Source: Roseovarius sp. (GTDB lineage: Bacteria > Pseudomonadota > Alphaproteobacteria > Rhodobacterales > Rhodobacteraceae). From it: DNA of 64,000 nucleotides. The stretch covers positions 62,001 through 126,000 of the forward strand of contig NZ_JAUCYU010000009.1 of the NCBI RefSeq assembly GCF_030373445.1, written 5' to 3'. Under the pieces are notes generated by a model. It was not told the origin of the DNA. It saw only the letters and a program-made list of their open reading frames with translations, and did no database searches. The position numbers and the translations under genes are program-made. Shown piece after piece: positions 34,309 to 43,290 of the stretch. Position 1 is the stretch's first letter. Every line of letters begins with the position of its first letter.

Positions 34309-34383
34309 GTGCCCTGCCCCGCTGACGCCTCTCGGGGCGCTCTGATCGCCGGTTTCGCCCGGCGTGACGTGAATGATCCCTTC

Positions 34384-34396
34384 AATTGCCGCAATT
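34384..34396. promoter_or_regulatory. Palindrome in divergent promoter of the gtr module
   Basis: AATTGCCGCAATT lies between the divergent GT-C and GtrB genes and resembles AATTGGCGCAATT upstream of the Hint gene at 9167. It could be an operator; chance is possible. Confidence 0.35.
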
Positions 34397-34474
34397 TTGC
34401 CAGCTTGACCCTGTCATATCCATTGAAAAATCAGGCCGGAGACCGCTCCGGCGCAGAAAGTTAGGGCCAAGCGG

Positions 34475-35497
34475 ATGTCGATCATCTTTCCCGACCGGTT
34501 CAGCAAGGAACGGTTTCACCCCGGCGCCGCGCCGCTTCGGGTGGCGGTGCTGATCCCCTGCTACAACGAGGCGGCCGCCATCGGGCAGGTCGTGCGCGAC
34601 TTCCGCGCGGCCCTGCCCGAGGCGGAGATTTTCGTCTACGACAACAATTCCTCCGACGACACGGCGGCCATCGCCCGGCAGGCCGGCGCCATCGTCCGCA
34701 CCGAACCCCGGCAGGGCAAGGGCTACGTGGTGCGCCGCATGTTCGCCGATGTCGAGGCCGACGTGTTCGTCATGGTCGACGGCGACGACACATACGATGC
34801 GGCGGCGGCGCGGTTCATGGTCGACAAGATGCTCGAGGACGGGCTCGACATCGTCAACGGCGTCCGCGTGGCGCGCAGCGGAACGGCCTACCGGCCCGGC
34901 CACGCCTTCGGCAACCGGATGCTGTCGGGGCTGGTGCGCTCGATTTTCGGGCGTGGCGCCACCGACATGCTGTCGGGCTACCGGGTGTTCTCGCGCCGGT
35001 TCGTCAAGACCTTCCCGATGATGTCGCGCGGCTTCGAGATCGAGACCGAGCTGACCATCCACGCGCTGGAACTGCAGATGCCGGCGGGCGAGGTGCGCTG
35101 CAGCTTCAAGGACCGCCCGGATGGCAGCGAAAGCAAGCTGAACAGCATCCGCGACGGGGTGCGCATCCTCTTCACCATCACCAAGCTGCTGAAGCAGGAG
35201 CGGCCGCTGCCGGTCTTCCTGGCGACGGCCTGCCTTCTGGCGATGGCCTCGCTGGGGCTGGCCGCACCGGTCATTTCCGAGTATATCGCCACCGGCCTGG
35301 TGCCGCGTCTGCCGACGGCGGTTTTGTCGGCCAGCGTGATGATCCTCGCCTTCCTGATGGGGGCGGTGGGGCTGATCCTCGACACGGTGACACGCGGGCG
35401 GCAGGAGCTGAAGCGGATGCATTACCTGTCCGTGCCCGGTGTGCTGAGCGAGATGAAATCGGCCCAGCCCTCTGGCCCGCGCAGCCTGAGCAACTGA
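34475..35497 (+). CDS. GtrB-like polyprenyl-phosphate glycosyltransferase (GT2)
   Basis: The product is 340 aa. The GT2 domain has LIPCYNEAAAIGQV, YDNNSSDDT and the catalytic MVDGDDTYD. Two C-terminal transmembrane helices (about 246–270 and 282–306) follow. This is the layout of dolichyl/bactoprenyl-phosphate sugar transferases such as GtrB, which load a sugar on undecaprenyl phosphate at the cytosolic face. GtrA starts two bases after its stop. Confidence 0.8.
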   Translation: MSIIFPDRFSKERFHPGAAPLRVAVLIPCYNEAAAIGQVVRDFRAALPEAEIFVYDNNSSDDTAAIARQAGAIVRTEPRQGKGYVVRRMFADVEADVFVMVDGDDTYDAAAARFMVDKMLEDGLDIVNGVRVARSGTAYRPGHAFGNRMLSGLVRSIFGRGATDMLSGYRVFSRRFVKTFPMMSRGFEIETELTIHALELQMPAGEVRCSFKDRPDGSESKLNSIRDGVRILFTITKLLKQERPLPVFLATACLLAMASLGLAAPVISEYIATGLVPRLPTAVLSASVMILAFLMGAVGLILDTVTRGRQELKRMHYLSVPGVLSEMKSAQPSGPRSLSN

Positions 35498-35498
35498 T

Positions 35499-35897
35499 AT
35501 GTCGGCCACGGGCCAGCAATTCCTGCGCTTCGCCGCGGTGGGTGGCATCGGCTTCGTGGTCGATGCGGTGGCGCTGTACCTGCTTGTCGAAATGGGCGGC
35601 GCGCCCCTGCTGATGCGGCTTTTCAGTTTCGCGCTGGCCGTGTCGGTCACCTGGGCGCTCAACCGCGCCTGGACCTTCGGCAGGACCGGCCGCAGACCCC
35701 GGACGGAATATGCCGCCTATGTCTCGGTCCAGACGGTGGGCGTGGCGATCAACTATGCCGTCTACGCGCTTGTCCTGTCGATGCTGACGCCCTCGCCGGC
35801 CCATGCCGTCTTCGCGCTGGCCTGCGGCTCGGCCGTGGCGCTGGTGGGCAACTTCATCGGCGCCCGCACCCTGGTCTATCGCGACGCGCGCGGCTGA
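35499..35897 (+). CDS. GtrA-family membrane protein (putative lipid-linked sugar flippase)
   Basis: The product is 132 aa with four hydrophobic segments. [22 protein letters not shown] and the [14 protein letters not shown] loop are GtrA hallmarks. GtrA proteins are thought to flip undecaprenyl-phosphate-linked sugars for use outside the cell. It starts 2 bp after GtrB, so the pair is coupled. Confidence 0.85.
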   Translation: MSATGQQFLRFAAVGGIGFVVDAVALYLLVEMGGAPLLMRLFSFALAVSVTWALNRAWTFGRTGRRPRTEYAAYVSVQTVGVAINYAVYALVLSMLTPSPAHAVFALACGSAVALVGNFIGARTLVYRDARG

Positions 35898-35905
35898 CGC
35901 AGCCC

Positions 35906-35929
35906 CGGCTTTCACTTTTCCAGAAATAC
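35906..35929 (+). repeat. 24-bp dispersed repeat (copy 1)
   Basis: A 24-bp sequence containing TTTCACTTTTCCAGAAATAC is present here and exactly, inverted, at 44173–44196. It lies between gtrA and trpB. Confidence 0.7.
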
Positions 35930-36034
35930 TCAATTCCACCGCTGCGGCGAAAGACCCCGGTGCGGCAGGAATCCTCTGGAAAAAGCCGCCCGCGTCCCAT
36001 ATTCAAGCGCGGTGAGACAAGGGAAGACCAAGCG

Positions 36035-37264
36035 ATGAACGACCTTTTCAACTCCTTCATGACCGGGCCCGACGAAAAGGGCCGGTTCGGGCAATTCGGC
36101 GGGCGCTTCGTGTCGGAAACGCTGATGCCGCTGATCCTCGAACTGGAAGAGCAGTATGAGAAGGCCAAGACCGATCAGTCGTTCTGGGACGAGATGAACG
36201 ATCTGTGGACCCATTACGTGGGCCGCCCCAGCCCGCTCTATTATGCGGCCGGGCTGACCGAGCATCTGGGCGGGGCGAAGATCTACCTCAAGCGGGACGA
36301 GCTGAACCACACCGGCGCGCACAAGATCAACAACGTGCTGGGGCAGATCCTGCTGGCGCGGCGCATGGGCAAGACCCGGATCATCGCCGAGACGGGCGCC
36401 GGCCAGCACGGCGTGGCGACCGCGACGGTCTGTGCCAAGTTCGGCTTGAAATGCGTGGTCTACATGGGCGCGCATGATGTCGAGCGGCAGCGGCCCAACG
36501 TGTTCCGGATGAAGCTGCTGGGCGCCGAGGTGGTGCCGGTGACATCCGGTCGCGGTACGCTGAAGGACGCGATGAACGACGCGCTGCGCGACTGGGTGAC
36601 CAACGTGCGCGACACGTTCTACTGCATCGGCACGGTGGCGGGGCCGCATCCCTACCCGGCGATGGTCCGCGATTTCCAGTCGATCATCGGCAAGGAAGCC
36701 AAGGAACAGATGATGGCTGCCGAGGGGCGCCTGCCCGACACGATCATCGCCGCGATCGGCGGCGGGTCGAACGCGATGGGGCTGTTCTACCCGTTCCTCG
36801 ACGACAAGGAGGTGCGGATCATCGGGGTCGAGGCCGGGGGGAAGGGCGTCAACGAGAAGATGGAGCATTGCGCCAGCCTGACCGGCGGACGGCCCGGTGT
36901 GTTGCATGGCAACCGGACCTACCTGTTGCAGGACGAGGACGGGCAGATCCTGGAAGGCTATTCGATCTCGGCCGGGCTGGACTATCCCGGCATCGGGCCG
37001 GAGCACAGCTGGCTGCACGAAAGCGGGCGGGCCGAGTACGTGGCGATCACCGATGCCGAGGCGCTGGAGGCGTTCCAGCTCAGCTGCGAGAAGGAAGGGA
37101 TCATTCCGGCGCTGGAGCCCTGTCATGCGCTGGCGCATGTGATGAAGATCGCACCGGAGCTGCCGGCGGATCACATCATCTGCATGAACATGTGCGGGCG
37201 GGGGGACAAGGACATCTTCACAGTGGCCCGGCACCTGGGCTTCGGGATGGACGAGGCCGACTGA
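36035..37264 (+). CDS. trpB: Tryptophan synthase beta chain
   Basis: This 409-aa PLP enzyme joins indole and serine. The PLP lysine is K97 in GAHKINN; the GGGSNAMG phosphate loop and the ETGAGQHG motif are intact. The ATG at 36035 is the usual [13 protein letters not shown] start. It is separated from trpF by an inserted block and lies over 10 kb from trpA on the other strand. A strong terminator follows at 37299. Confidence 0.97.
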   Translation: MNDLFNSFMTGPDEKGRFGQFGGRFVSETLMPLILELEEQYEKAKTDQSFWDEMNDLWTHYVGRPSPLYYAAGLTEHLGGAKIYLKRDELNHTGAHKINNVLGQILLARRMGKTRIIAETGAGQHGVATATVCAKFGLKCVVYMGAHDVERQRPNVFRMKLLGAEVVPVTSGRGTLKDAMNDALRDWVTNVRDTFYCIGTVAGPHPYPAMVRDFQSIIGKEAKEQMMAAEGRLPDTIIAAIGGGSNAMGLFYPFLDDKEVRIIGVEAGGKGVNEKMEHCASLTGGRPGVLHGNRTYLLQDEDGQILEGYSISAGLDYPGIGPEHSWLHESGRAEYVAITDAEALEAFQLSCEKEGIIPALEPCHALAHVMKIAPELPADHIICMNMCGRGDKDIFTVARHLGFGMDEAD

Positions 37265-37298
37265 ACCCGTCCGAAATTTGTTGCGCCGCGTGGCGCGG

Positions 37299-37337
37299 AA
37301 AAATGCGTCCCTGCCTGTTGGCCGGGGCGCATTTTTG
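37299..37337. terminator. trpB bidirectional terminator
   Basis: AAAAATGCG(T)CCC pairs with GGGGCGCATTTTT around a 12-nt loop, giving A- and T-tracts on both strands. It isolates trpB from the structured region downstream. Confidence 0.9.
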
Positions 37338-37379
37338 CATTTGTTACCCAAGCCCGCAATTTTGTTGCGCGAAGATCAC

Positions 37380-37566
37380 GAGTGTTTCGGGTGGTCAATG
37401 AAACGTCTAGGGCGACTCGGGGTGTTAGCGGTAAACCCGGCCTCCCGATCGGACGGATCGGACCCTAGCGGGCGGAGGTGAGCATCCTCCCCCGGTGCGG
37501 ACGGCGCTGCCGGACCCGTATGCCAGGGCCAATCCGTCGTGAGGGGATGGCTTGTGGTGCCATTGG
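37380..37566 (+). other. Non-coding stretch with serial hairpins
   Basis: No protein gene is supported. Several short stems occur in a row: CCGATC/GATCGG, GGAGG-TGAGCAT-CCTCC, and CGG-CGCTG-CCG. Together with the tRNA-like elements beyond, this looks like part of a structured RNA leader. Promoter elements were not identified. Confidence 0.4.
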
Positions 37567-37640
37567 ATCAATGTAGCTCATCCAGGTAGAGCACTCGACC
37601 AATAATCGGGGTGTAGCAGGTTCGAATCCTGCCATTGTCA
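37567..37640 (+). ncRNA. Degenerate tRNA cloverleaf (tRNA-like element)
   Basis: The canonical tRNA numbering fits end to end: D arm GCTC/GAGC with A14, G18G19 and A21; anticodon-like stem CTCGA/TCGGG with loop CCAATAA; 5-nt variable loop; T arm GCAGG-TTCGAAT-CCTGC. But the acceptor has only five pairs (CAATG/CATTG), positions 1–2 mismatch, no CCA follows (CGG), and U33 is C. It therefore keeps the tRNA elbow but is unlikely to be charged. It sits 412 bp upstream of the slipin gene on the same strand. A pseudogene is the alternative. Confidence 0.65.
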
Positions 37641-37684
37641 CGGGTAAAGGCCATTTGCGCCTGGGGTTCGACTCCCCTCCGCCG
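37641..37684 (+). ncRNA. Second T-arm-like element following the tRNA-like element
   Basis: A stem AGGC-CATTTGC-GCCT with a 7-nt loop is followed without a gap by GGGG-TTCGACT-CCCC, a perfect T-arm mimic. Short outer pairing CGG/CCG could close it. It resembles a tRNA 3' half without D arm. Confidence 0.45.
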
Positions 37685-37853
37685 TTGAAGGACGGCTCCA
37701 AAAAGGGGTCCGGGGCTGCCTCAGCAGGGGCAGCCCGGCGTTGCCTGCGCCTTCGGGGGCGGGCGGCAAAGGGCTGCCGCTGCTCTGGCCGCGTGCCGGA
37801 GCGGGGATGATGGTGGCGCCGCAATCCGGCCCGCGAGACCGTCCGCAAGGACG

Positions 37854-37891
37854 GGCGAGCGCGCCGGTTTGCCGCGCGCCCGCTCGCCTTT
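37854..37891 (+). terminator. Long hairpin upstream of slipin gene
   Basis: GGCGAGCG (37854) pairs with CGCTCGCC (37881–37888) with inner CGG-TTTG-CCG pairing, then TTTCT. A CCGTCC-GCAA-GGACGG tetraloop hairpin abuts it, and a bulged hairpin lies at 37710–37738. It may end the upstream RNA, or attenuate the slipin transcript. The remainder up to 38051 shows no gene. Confidence 0.5.
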
Positions 37892-38051
37892 CTCCCGCGC
37901 GTTGCCATGGCGCGGAGCGGCTTCGGATCCCGTCTTCATGTGCCTCGAGAGGGGCGCATAACACCTGCGGCCATTCCGGCCCAACATACTGAAACCAAAA
38001 GGAGATCGCATCTTGCGACGACGATAGGACGACGAAAGAAGGAGATGACCC

Positions 38052-39203
38052 ATGATCGATATACTGATCCGACTGATCGAATGGGGCGCCGGGCTGACCC
38101 GCGTCACCGTGATGGAAAACAAGCGTGTGCTGGTGCTGCGCAAGGGGCGGATCGACACGATCCTCGGCCCCGGGGAGCACCGTATCCGGCGCGGCAAGAC
38201 GCGGCTCGAATCCCATGATCTGGCCCATCTCCGGTTCGCGTCCGATTACAGGGATGCGCTTCTGCGGGAGCGGCCGGACCTCGTCGAGGCCCACCTGACC
38301 GACCTTCGGGCAGGGGAGGCCGAGGTGCTGGTCGCCCTGCGGGACGGGGTGCCGCACACGGTGCTTCTGCCCGAGACCCGCGCGGTGTTCTGGGCCGATG
38401 CCGGGCCGTGGACGGTGGAAACCGTTGCGGTCGGTGACACGCTGGCCGTTCCCACGGCGCTGGCCAACCGGCTGGTGCGGGCGGGGCTGACCACGGCCTT
38501 CCACGCCACGGAAGTGGCCGAGGGGCATGTCGGGATGCTGACGGTGGACGGGGTTCTGAAAGGGCGGCTTGCCCCCGGGACCCACGCCTTCTGGAAGCTG
38601 GGCCGGCACGTGGCGGTCAAGCATGTCGACCTTCGGCTGCGGACCCACGAGGTCACCGGTCAGGAGATCCTGACCAAGGACCGGGTCACCATCCGGGTCA
38701 ACCTGACGGCCGAGTTCCGGGTTGTTGACCCGGAGCGGGCGGTGAGCGCGGTGAAGGACTTCGAGGAAGCGCTTCACCGGGCGCTGCAGCTGGCCTTCCG
38801 GCGGACGCTGGGCGCGCTGACGCTCGACCGGCTGCTGGCGGAGAAGGTGACCGTCGATGCCGAGGCCGCGAAAGCGGTGCGGACAGAGATGGCGCGTATC
38901 GGGCTCGAGGTGGGGGAGATCGCCCTGAAGGACGTGATCCTGCCCGGCGAGATGCGCGAGATCCTGAACCGGGTGGTCGCGGCCGAGAAAGAGGCCGAGG
39001 CCAACGTCATCCGGCGGCGGGAAGAGACGAACGCAACGCGGTCGCTTCTGAACACCGCGAAGGTGATGGCCGAGAACCCGGTGATGCTGCGGCTGAAAGA
39101 GCTGGAGGCGCTGGAAAGCATCGCCGGCAAGGTCGAGCGGCTGACCGTTCACAACGGGACGGAAGGCCTGATGACCGATATCGTGCGGCTGCGCGACAGG
39201 TGA
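38052..39203 (+). CDS. Slipin / SPFH (band-7) family protein
   Basis: The product is 383 aa. The N-terminus (MIDILIRLIEWGAGLTRVTVMENKRVLVLRKG) is amphipathic, without a strong helix. An upstream roughly 150-residue region precedes the band-7 domain (EVTGQEILTKDRVTIRVNLTAEF…), then a charged coiled coil (EKEAEANVIRRREETNATRSLLNTAKVM). This matches bacterial slipins, a type often found beside RtcB RNA-repair genes, though none is in this window. AAGGAG precedes the ATG at 38052. Confidence 0.85.
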   Translation: MIDILIRLIEWGAGLTRVTVMENKRVLVLRKGRIDTILGPGEHRIRRGKTRLESHDLAHLRFASDYRDALLRERPDLVEAHLTDLRAGEAEVLVALRDGVPHTVLLPETRAVFWADAGPWTVETVAVGDTLAVPTALANRLVRAGLTTAFHATEVAEGHVGMLTVDGVLKGRLAPGTHAFWKLGRHVAVKHVDLRLRTHEVTGQEILTKDRVTIRVNLTAEFRVVDPERAVSAVKDFEEALHRALQLAFRRTLGALTLDRLLAEKVTVDAEAAKAVRTEMARIGLEVGEIALKDVILPGEMREILNRVVAAEKEAEANVIRRREETNATRSLLNTAKVMAENPVMLRLKELEALESIAGKVERLTVHNGTEGLMTDIVRLRDR

Positions 39204-39208
39204 AAATG

Positions 39209-39240
39209 GCCCGGCCCGGAGCATATCCGGGCCGGGCTTT
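39209..39240. terminator. Bidirectional terminator, slipin / CMD gene
   Basis: GCCCGGCCCGGA (39209–39220) pairs with TCCGGGCCGGGC (39226–39237) around a short loop; TTTT follows on plus and AAAA precedes for minus. Confidence 0.9.
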
Positions 39241-39247
39241 TCGCGTC

Positions 39248-39643
39248 TTACGCCTTGAATTCCTCGTCGACGGGCACCTGCATGGCGTTGACCACGGCGT
39301 TGGTCTGGTTGGCCATGCCGATGACCGACAGAAGCTCGCCATACATGGCGTCGGTCATGCCCTTGGCGCGGGCCGAGGCGGTGTGGGAATGGCAGCAGTA
39401 TTCGCAGCCATTGCTGGCCGAGACGGCGATATAGACCATTTCCTTGACCAGCGGATCGAGGGCGCCCGGGGCCATCACGTCTTTCAGCCTGTCCCAGGTC
39501 GCCTTGAGGAGCGCGGGGTCATGGGCCAGCGCCCTCCAGAAATTGTTAACAAAGTCTGAACCGCGGGTGGTGCGGATGTCGTCGAAGACGGCGCGGACCT
39601 CGGGCGAGGCCTCTTCATCGGTGATCAGCGTGACGGTGGCCAT
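39248..39643 (-). CDS. Carboxymuconolactone-decarboxylase / AhpD-like protein
   Basis: The product is 131 aa with the AhpD-type redox motif CEYC (C80, C83) and a following HSH, characteristic of this all-helical family of antioxidant peroxidase/decarboxylase proteins. Start at 39643. It converges on the slipin gene across a shared terminator. Its partner reductase is unknown. Confidence 0.8.
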   Translation of the reverse strand: MATVTLITDEEASPEVRAVFDDIRTTRGSDFVNNFWRALAHDPALLKATWDRLKDVMAPGALDPLVKEMVYIAVSASNGCEYCCHSHTASARAKGMTDAMYGELLSVIGMANQTNAVVNAMQVPVDEEFKA

Positions 39644-39695
39644 GTCCTACCCCTTTCAAGTGTTACGAAATGCTAACCCACCGTGCCCTGCCCGG

Positions 39696-40298
39696 TCACG
39701 CGCCTTCTGCCGCCGCGCGGCGGGCGATCCGGCGGCAGCGCCAGCGCGACAGGCGGCGGGTCTGCATCCGCTTCGGATCGAGCCGGATGCTGCCATTCTT
39801 GTCCCGGCCGATGCAGTAGCACTTGCAGGCCCCGGCGGTGGTGTGGGTGGCGCCGAAGACCACGAACTCGATCTCGTTGATCTTTTCCAGCTCCTCGGGC
39901 TCGGCCGACAGGCCGGCCCGGTGGAAGATCTCACGCAGATCGCCCAGCGACCGATAGGCCCCGCCCTGAAGCGGGCCCTGCAGCGTGCCGTTCAGGGCAT
40001 CGTCGAGCTCTTCCCGGCTGTATTCCTGGCGCTCGGTGACGAAGGCCGGCGTGGTCTTGTCGTCGGTCCGGACCTTCATCAGGATATCCCGCAGGTAGAC
40101 GGGTTCGTTGCCGAGGTTCGTCACGAGGACATGGGCATCCATGCCGTCGCCGGCGCCGCGGTTGATACTGAGCCACGCGCGCTTGTTTCGCCGGATGCCC
40201 CCGACGAGGATTTGCAGGTACACCAGCCAGATCACGGCCGTGACGATCGATGCGATCGCCTGAACCGCGCCGGCGTGTTCCGACAGCCAGTCAAACAT
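39696..40298 (-). CDS. Single-pass membrane protein of unknown function
   Basis: The product is 200 aa. One hydrophobic helix at about 13–30 (AIASIVTAVIWLVYLQILV) anchors a β-rich domain (DAHVLVTNLGNEPVYLRDILM) and a basic, arginine-rich C-terminus (RMQTRRLSRWRCRRIARR). A short CKCYC motif lies near 155. No family was recognised. The ATG at 40298 follows GGTGGGAAA; the upstream frame adds 19 low-quality residues. Confidence 0.55.
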   Translation of the reverse strand: MFDWLSEHAGAVQAIASIVTAVIWLVYLQILVGGIRRNKRAWLSINRGAGDGMDAHVLVTNLGNEPVYLRDILMKVRTDDKTTPAFVTERQEYSREELDDALNGTLQGPLQGGAYRSLGDLREIFHRAGLSAEPEELEKINEIEFVVFGATHTTAGACKCYCIGRDKNGSIRLDPKRMQTRRLSRWRCRRIARRAAAEGA

Positions 40299-40394
40299 TT
40301 TCCCACCTTCGTTGTCGTGTTCCAGCGCCGGTCCTTGCCGGCTTGCGGGCCACAACGCGACAGGTGGGAAATTGTTCGGGGGTGGGGCCGAAAT

Positions 40395-40769
40395 TCAGCT
40401 CGGCACGTGCTGTCTGAGGACGTCGAGCGGCACGATGTCGAGGGCGCGCTCGTGCGTCGCCTCGAGCCGGACCTGCGGCGCGCAGCCCTCGTCATGGGCC
40501 TGCAGGAAACGCGCGGCGCAGAGGCACCACTGGTCGCCCGGCTTCAGCCCGGCAAAGCCGAACTCGGGGCGCGGGGTGCTGAGATCGTTGCCGACATACT
40601 TGGAATAGGCCAGGAATTCGGCGGTCATCAGGGCACAGACCGTGTGGCTGCCGTGATCCTCGGCGCAGGTGTTGCAATGGCCGTCGCGGAAGAACCCGGT
40701 TACGGGGTCGTCCGAGCAATGGGCCAGTTCGCCGCCGAGCACGTTGACGGGCGCGTCTTTCTCGATCAT
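40395..40769 (-). CDS. DUF2237 family protein
   Basis: The product is 124 aa with the DUF2237 pattern: VLGGELAHCSDDPVTGFFRDGHCNTCAEDHGSHTVCALMT, cysteine-rich, then PGDQWCLCAARF. The conserved Cys/Asp/His set suggests a metal site. The family is widespread, with unknown biochemistry. An AGGAG-like site precedes the ATG. Confidence 0.8.
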   Translation of the reverse strand: MIEKDAPVNVLGGELAHCSDDPVTGFFRDGHCNTCAEDHGSHTVCALMTAEFLAYSKYVGNDLSTPRPEFGFAGLKPGDQWCLCAARFLQAHDEGCAPQVRLEATHERALDIVPLDVLRQHVPS

Positions 40770-40846
40770 CGCCTGCTCCTTTCGCCCCGTCGAGCCTAGC
40801 GTATTCGCGCGGCGTGACAAGCCGCGCGACGCAGGCCCTGCAGGTG

Positions 40847-41167
40847 TCAGCCCTCGTGCAGGACCGTCTCGAACCCTTCGAATTGCGGCGGGCCCACCAG
40901 GGCATCCTTGGTCGAGGACTGGCCGGCGTTCTTGTGGGCCTCGCGGAAGGCATCCGATTTGGTCCACGCTTCGAAGTCTTCGCGGGTGGCCCAGATGACG
41001 TGGCTGGAATAGAGGCGGTACCCCTCGCCCTCGGGGCCCTTCAGGAGGCGGAACTCCTTGAAGCCCGGCACCTCTTTCAGCCGGCTTTCGCGGGAGCGCC
41101 AGACCTCTTCGAAATCGGCCTCGGACCCGGCGCGCACCTTGAACCAGTTCATTGCAATGAAACTCAT
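40847..41167 (-). CDS. ABM-domain protein (IsdG/heme-degrading monooxygenase-like)
   Basis: The product is 106 aa, a ferredoxin-like dimeric α+β barrel: MNWFKVRAGSEADFEEVW, LKGPEGEGYRLYSSHVIWATREDFEAW. Relatives include IsdG haem monooxygenases and quinol monooxygenases. The IsdG Asn/His/Trp residues are not clearly all present, so a haem role is tentative. Confidence 0.7.
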   Translation of the reverse strand: MSFIAMNWFKVRAGSEADFEEVWRSRESRLKEVPGFKEFRLLKGPEGEGYRLYSSHVIWATREDFEAWTKSDAFREAHKNAGQSSTKDALVGPPQFEGFETVLHEG

Positions 41168-41275
41168 GTCTTGCCCCTTCTTCTGGCTTGGAACTGTTCG
41201 TCGCGTCGCTGGCGAAGGCAGGCTGGCTGTTCGCGGGCCATGTAACAGCAGGCCGGGTGGCGGGGCAAGCCGGGG

Positions 41276-42439
41276 TCAGAGGCTTTCGGCGATGGCGCGG
41301 AACATGGCGATATTGGTGTCGTGCACGCCATCCTCGCGGAACTGCCGGTCGGCGCCGGTGGTGACGATCACCACGTCGCGGGTGCGGTCGATGTAGATGT
41401 ACTGGCCATAGATGCCGCGGGCGAGGGAGATGCCGGGTTCGGAGCCTTCGGGGATCCACCACTGGTAGCCGTAGCCGATGGCGCCGGGTTCGGTGGGGGC
41501 GCTGGCGGCGGTGGATTGCTCGAGCCAGTCTTCCGAGACGACACGGCGGCCGGCGATGGTGCCGCCCTGCTCGACCATCAGGCCGAAACGGGCATAGTCG
41601 CGCGTGGTCATGTTCAGCCCGCCGAGGACGAAGGCCACGCCGTCGCCGTCGGTGATGTAATAGGGCGGCTGTTCGAGGCCGAGGGGGGCGATGACCTTTT
41701 CCGACAAAAGCGAGGGGATGTCGCGGCCGGTGGCGCCGCGGATGACCATGCCGATGACATGGGTGTCGATCGAGACGTAGAGCCAGCGCTCGCCCGGCTC
41801 GGCCTCGCGTTCGGACAGGCCGGCGGCAAAGTTGTCCATCGCGCCGCCGAGGGCGAGCACGCGGCCCATGCGGTTGATGTCGGAGTCGTAGTCGAGGTAA
41901 TCCTCGTTGAATTTCACGCCGCTGGCCATCTGCAGCACGTTGCGGATGGTGGCGCCGTCATAGGCGCTGCCTTCGAGCATGGGCGCATACTTGGTCACCG
42001 GATCGTCGAGGGAGGCGATGTGCCCCTCCTCCATCACGATACCGAAGAGGACCGAGAGGAAGCTTTTCGCCATCGACCAGCTGATCCGCCGGTCATCGGT
42101 GCCGGTGCCCTGGTGATAGCTTTCGTGGACGATCTCGCCGTTCTTGAGGACCAGCAGGGACGTAACGGCGCGGTCGTCGATCCAGGCGCCGATGTTTTCC
42201 GGCAGGGTGGCGTGTGGGCCCTCGGGCAGGGGGGTGACCGGCATGTCGCCGCGTCCGACGGGCGTGGTCAGGAAGGCGCCGTTCATGTGCGAGAAATTGG
42301 TGACGATCTTCTCTTCGGCGAAGAGGCTGTTGACGGCGAGGAGGCGGCTGATCTCCTCGCGTTTCCAGATGCCGACGGCGACGGCGGCCAGCACGAAGGC
42401 CAGCAGGATCCGCAGAAGCCATTTCAGGATGGTGCGCAT
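41276..42439 (-). CDS. Serine hydrolase, class C beta-lactamase/penicillin-binding fold
   Basis: The product is 387 aa. An N-terminal hydrophobic helix (about 7–23) acts as a signal anchor or peptide. The nucleophile motif S122MAK is followed by a Y-x-x tyrosine motif in WLYVSID and a late GYGYQWW loop. Such proteins include esterases and D-aminopeptidases as well as beta-lactamases; no resistance is implied. Confidence 0.75.
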   Translation of the reverse strand: MRTILKWLLRILLAFVLAAVAVGIWKREEISRLLAVNSLFAEEKIVTNFSHMNGAFLTTPVGRGDMPVTPLPEGPHATLPENIGAWIDDRAVTSLLVLKNGEIVHESYHQGTGTDDRRISWSMAKSFLSVLFGIVMEEGHIASLDDPVTKYAPMLEGSAYDGATIRNVLQMASGVKFNEDYLDYDSDINRMGRVLALGGAMDNFAAGLSEREAEPGERWLYVSIDTHVIGMVIRGATGRDIPSLLSEKVIAPLGLEQPPYYITDGDGVAFVLGGLNMTTRDYARFGLMVEQGGTIAGRRVVSEDWLEQSTAASAPTEPGAIGYGYQWWIPEGSEPGISLARGIYGQYIYIDRTRDVVIVTTGADRQFREDGVHDTNIAMFRAIAESL

Positions 42440-42507
42440 GGTTCATGTCTCCCGATGCGCAGGTAAGCAGGGCACGCGCTGGCTGTCCAGCGTAACGCGG
42501 CGGCGGA

Positions 42508-43200
42508 TCAGCGGAACTTGTCGACCAGCTTCTGCAGGGGGGAGCGGGGTTCGGCCTCGGCTTCCGGTTCGGGCTGCGGTTCGGGCCTGGCCTCGGACGG
42601 CTTGGGCTTGGCATCCGTTTTCGAGGATCGCGCGGGGGCGGTGCGCAGCGCCACGGCGTTGAGGAACCTGTCGTTGCGGCCAGCCGCCAGTTCCGGCGCG
42701 CCGTCGGCGATGCCGCGCAGCAGGTCGTCGAGCCAGTCCTGGTCGGCCTTGGCGAAATCGTGCAGCACGTAGTGGCTGACAAGGTCCTTGCGGCCCGGGT
42801 GGCCGATGCCGAGGCGGACGCGGCGGTAATTCTCGCCGATATGGGCGTGCATGGAGCGCAGGCCGTTATGGCCGGCGTGGCCGCCGCCTGTCTTGACCTT
42901 GAGCTTGCCGGGCGCGAGGTCGAGCTCGTCGTGGAAGACGGTGACGTCCCCGGGGTCCAGCTTGTAGAAGCGCATCGCCTCGCCCACCGACTGGCCGGAG
43001 AGGTTCATGAAGGTGGTGGGTTTCAGGAGGATCACCTTCTCGGTGCCCAGCCGGCCCTCGGCGACCTCGCCCTGGAAGCGGGCTTTCCACGGGCCGAAGC
43101 CGTGATCCTCGGCGATGCGGTCGAGCGCCATGAAGCCGATATTGTGCCGGTTGGCGGCGTATTTCGGGCCCGGATTGCCGAGCCCCGCGAAGATCTGCAT
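42508..43200 (-). CDS. pth: Peptidyl-tRNA hydrolase
   Basis: The product is 230 aa and recycles peptidyl-tRNA. The catalytic Asn and His (GLGNPG; N9, H19 in NRHNIGF), FMNLSG and the FHDELDL motif are intact. A proline/glutamate-rich tail (about 190–225) extends the C-terminus, common in alphaproteobacteria. It lies just downstream of rplY on the same strand. Confidence 0.95.
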   Translation of the reverse strand: MQIFAGLGNPGPKYAANRHNIGFMALDRIAEDHGFGPWKARFQGEVAEGRLGTEKVILLKPTTFMNLSGQSVGEAMRFYKLDPGDVTVFHDELDLAPGKLKVKTGGGHAGHNGLRSMHAHIGENYRRVRLGIGHPGRKDLVSHYVLHDFAKADQDWLDDLLRGIADGAPELAAGRNDRFLNAVALRTAPARSSKTDAKPKPSEARPEPQPEPEAEAEPRSPLQKLVDKFR

Positions 43201-43290
43201 GGGTTTGCCCTGCCCGTTTCGAGTTGGGAGAGGTGTAGGGCGGGGGCAGGGTTAAATCAACACCCGGGCCGGGTGTTGCCGCTGTCCGAA

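Noticed and set aside
37338..37566. Sigma-54 promoter for the slipin transcript
   Set aside because: The only TGGC words (37291, 37319, 37545) have the wrong distance to a GC element, so no −24/−12 site was accepted.
37641..37684. 3' end of tmRNA (ssrA)
   Set aside because: The GGGG-TTCGACT-CCCC arm resembles one, but no tag-coding segment, acceptor pairing or CCA is present.
41276..42439. Beta-lactamase resistance gene
   Set aside because: The SxxK fold is shared with many esterases and peptidases; no resistance-specific feature is visible.
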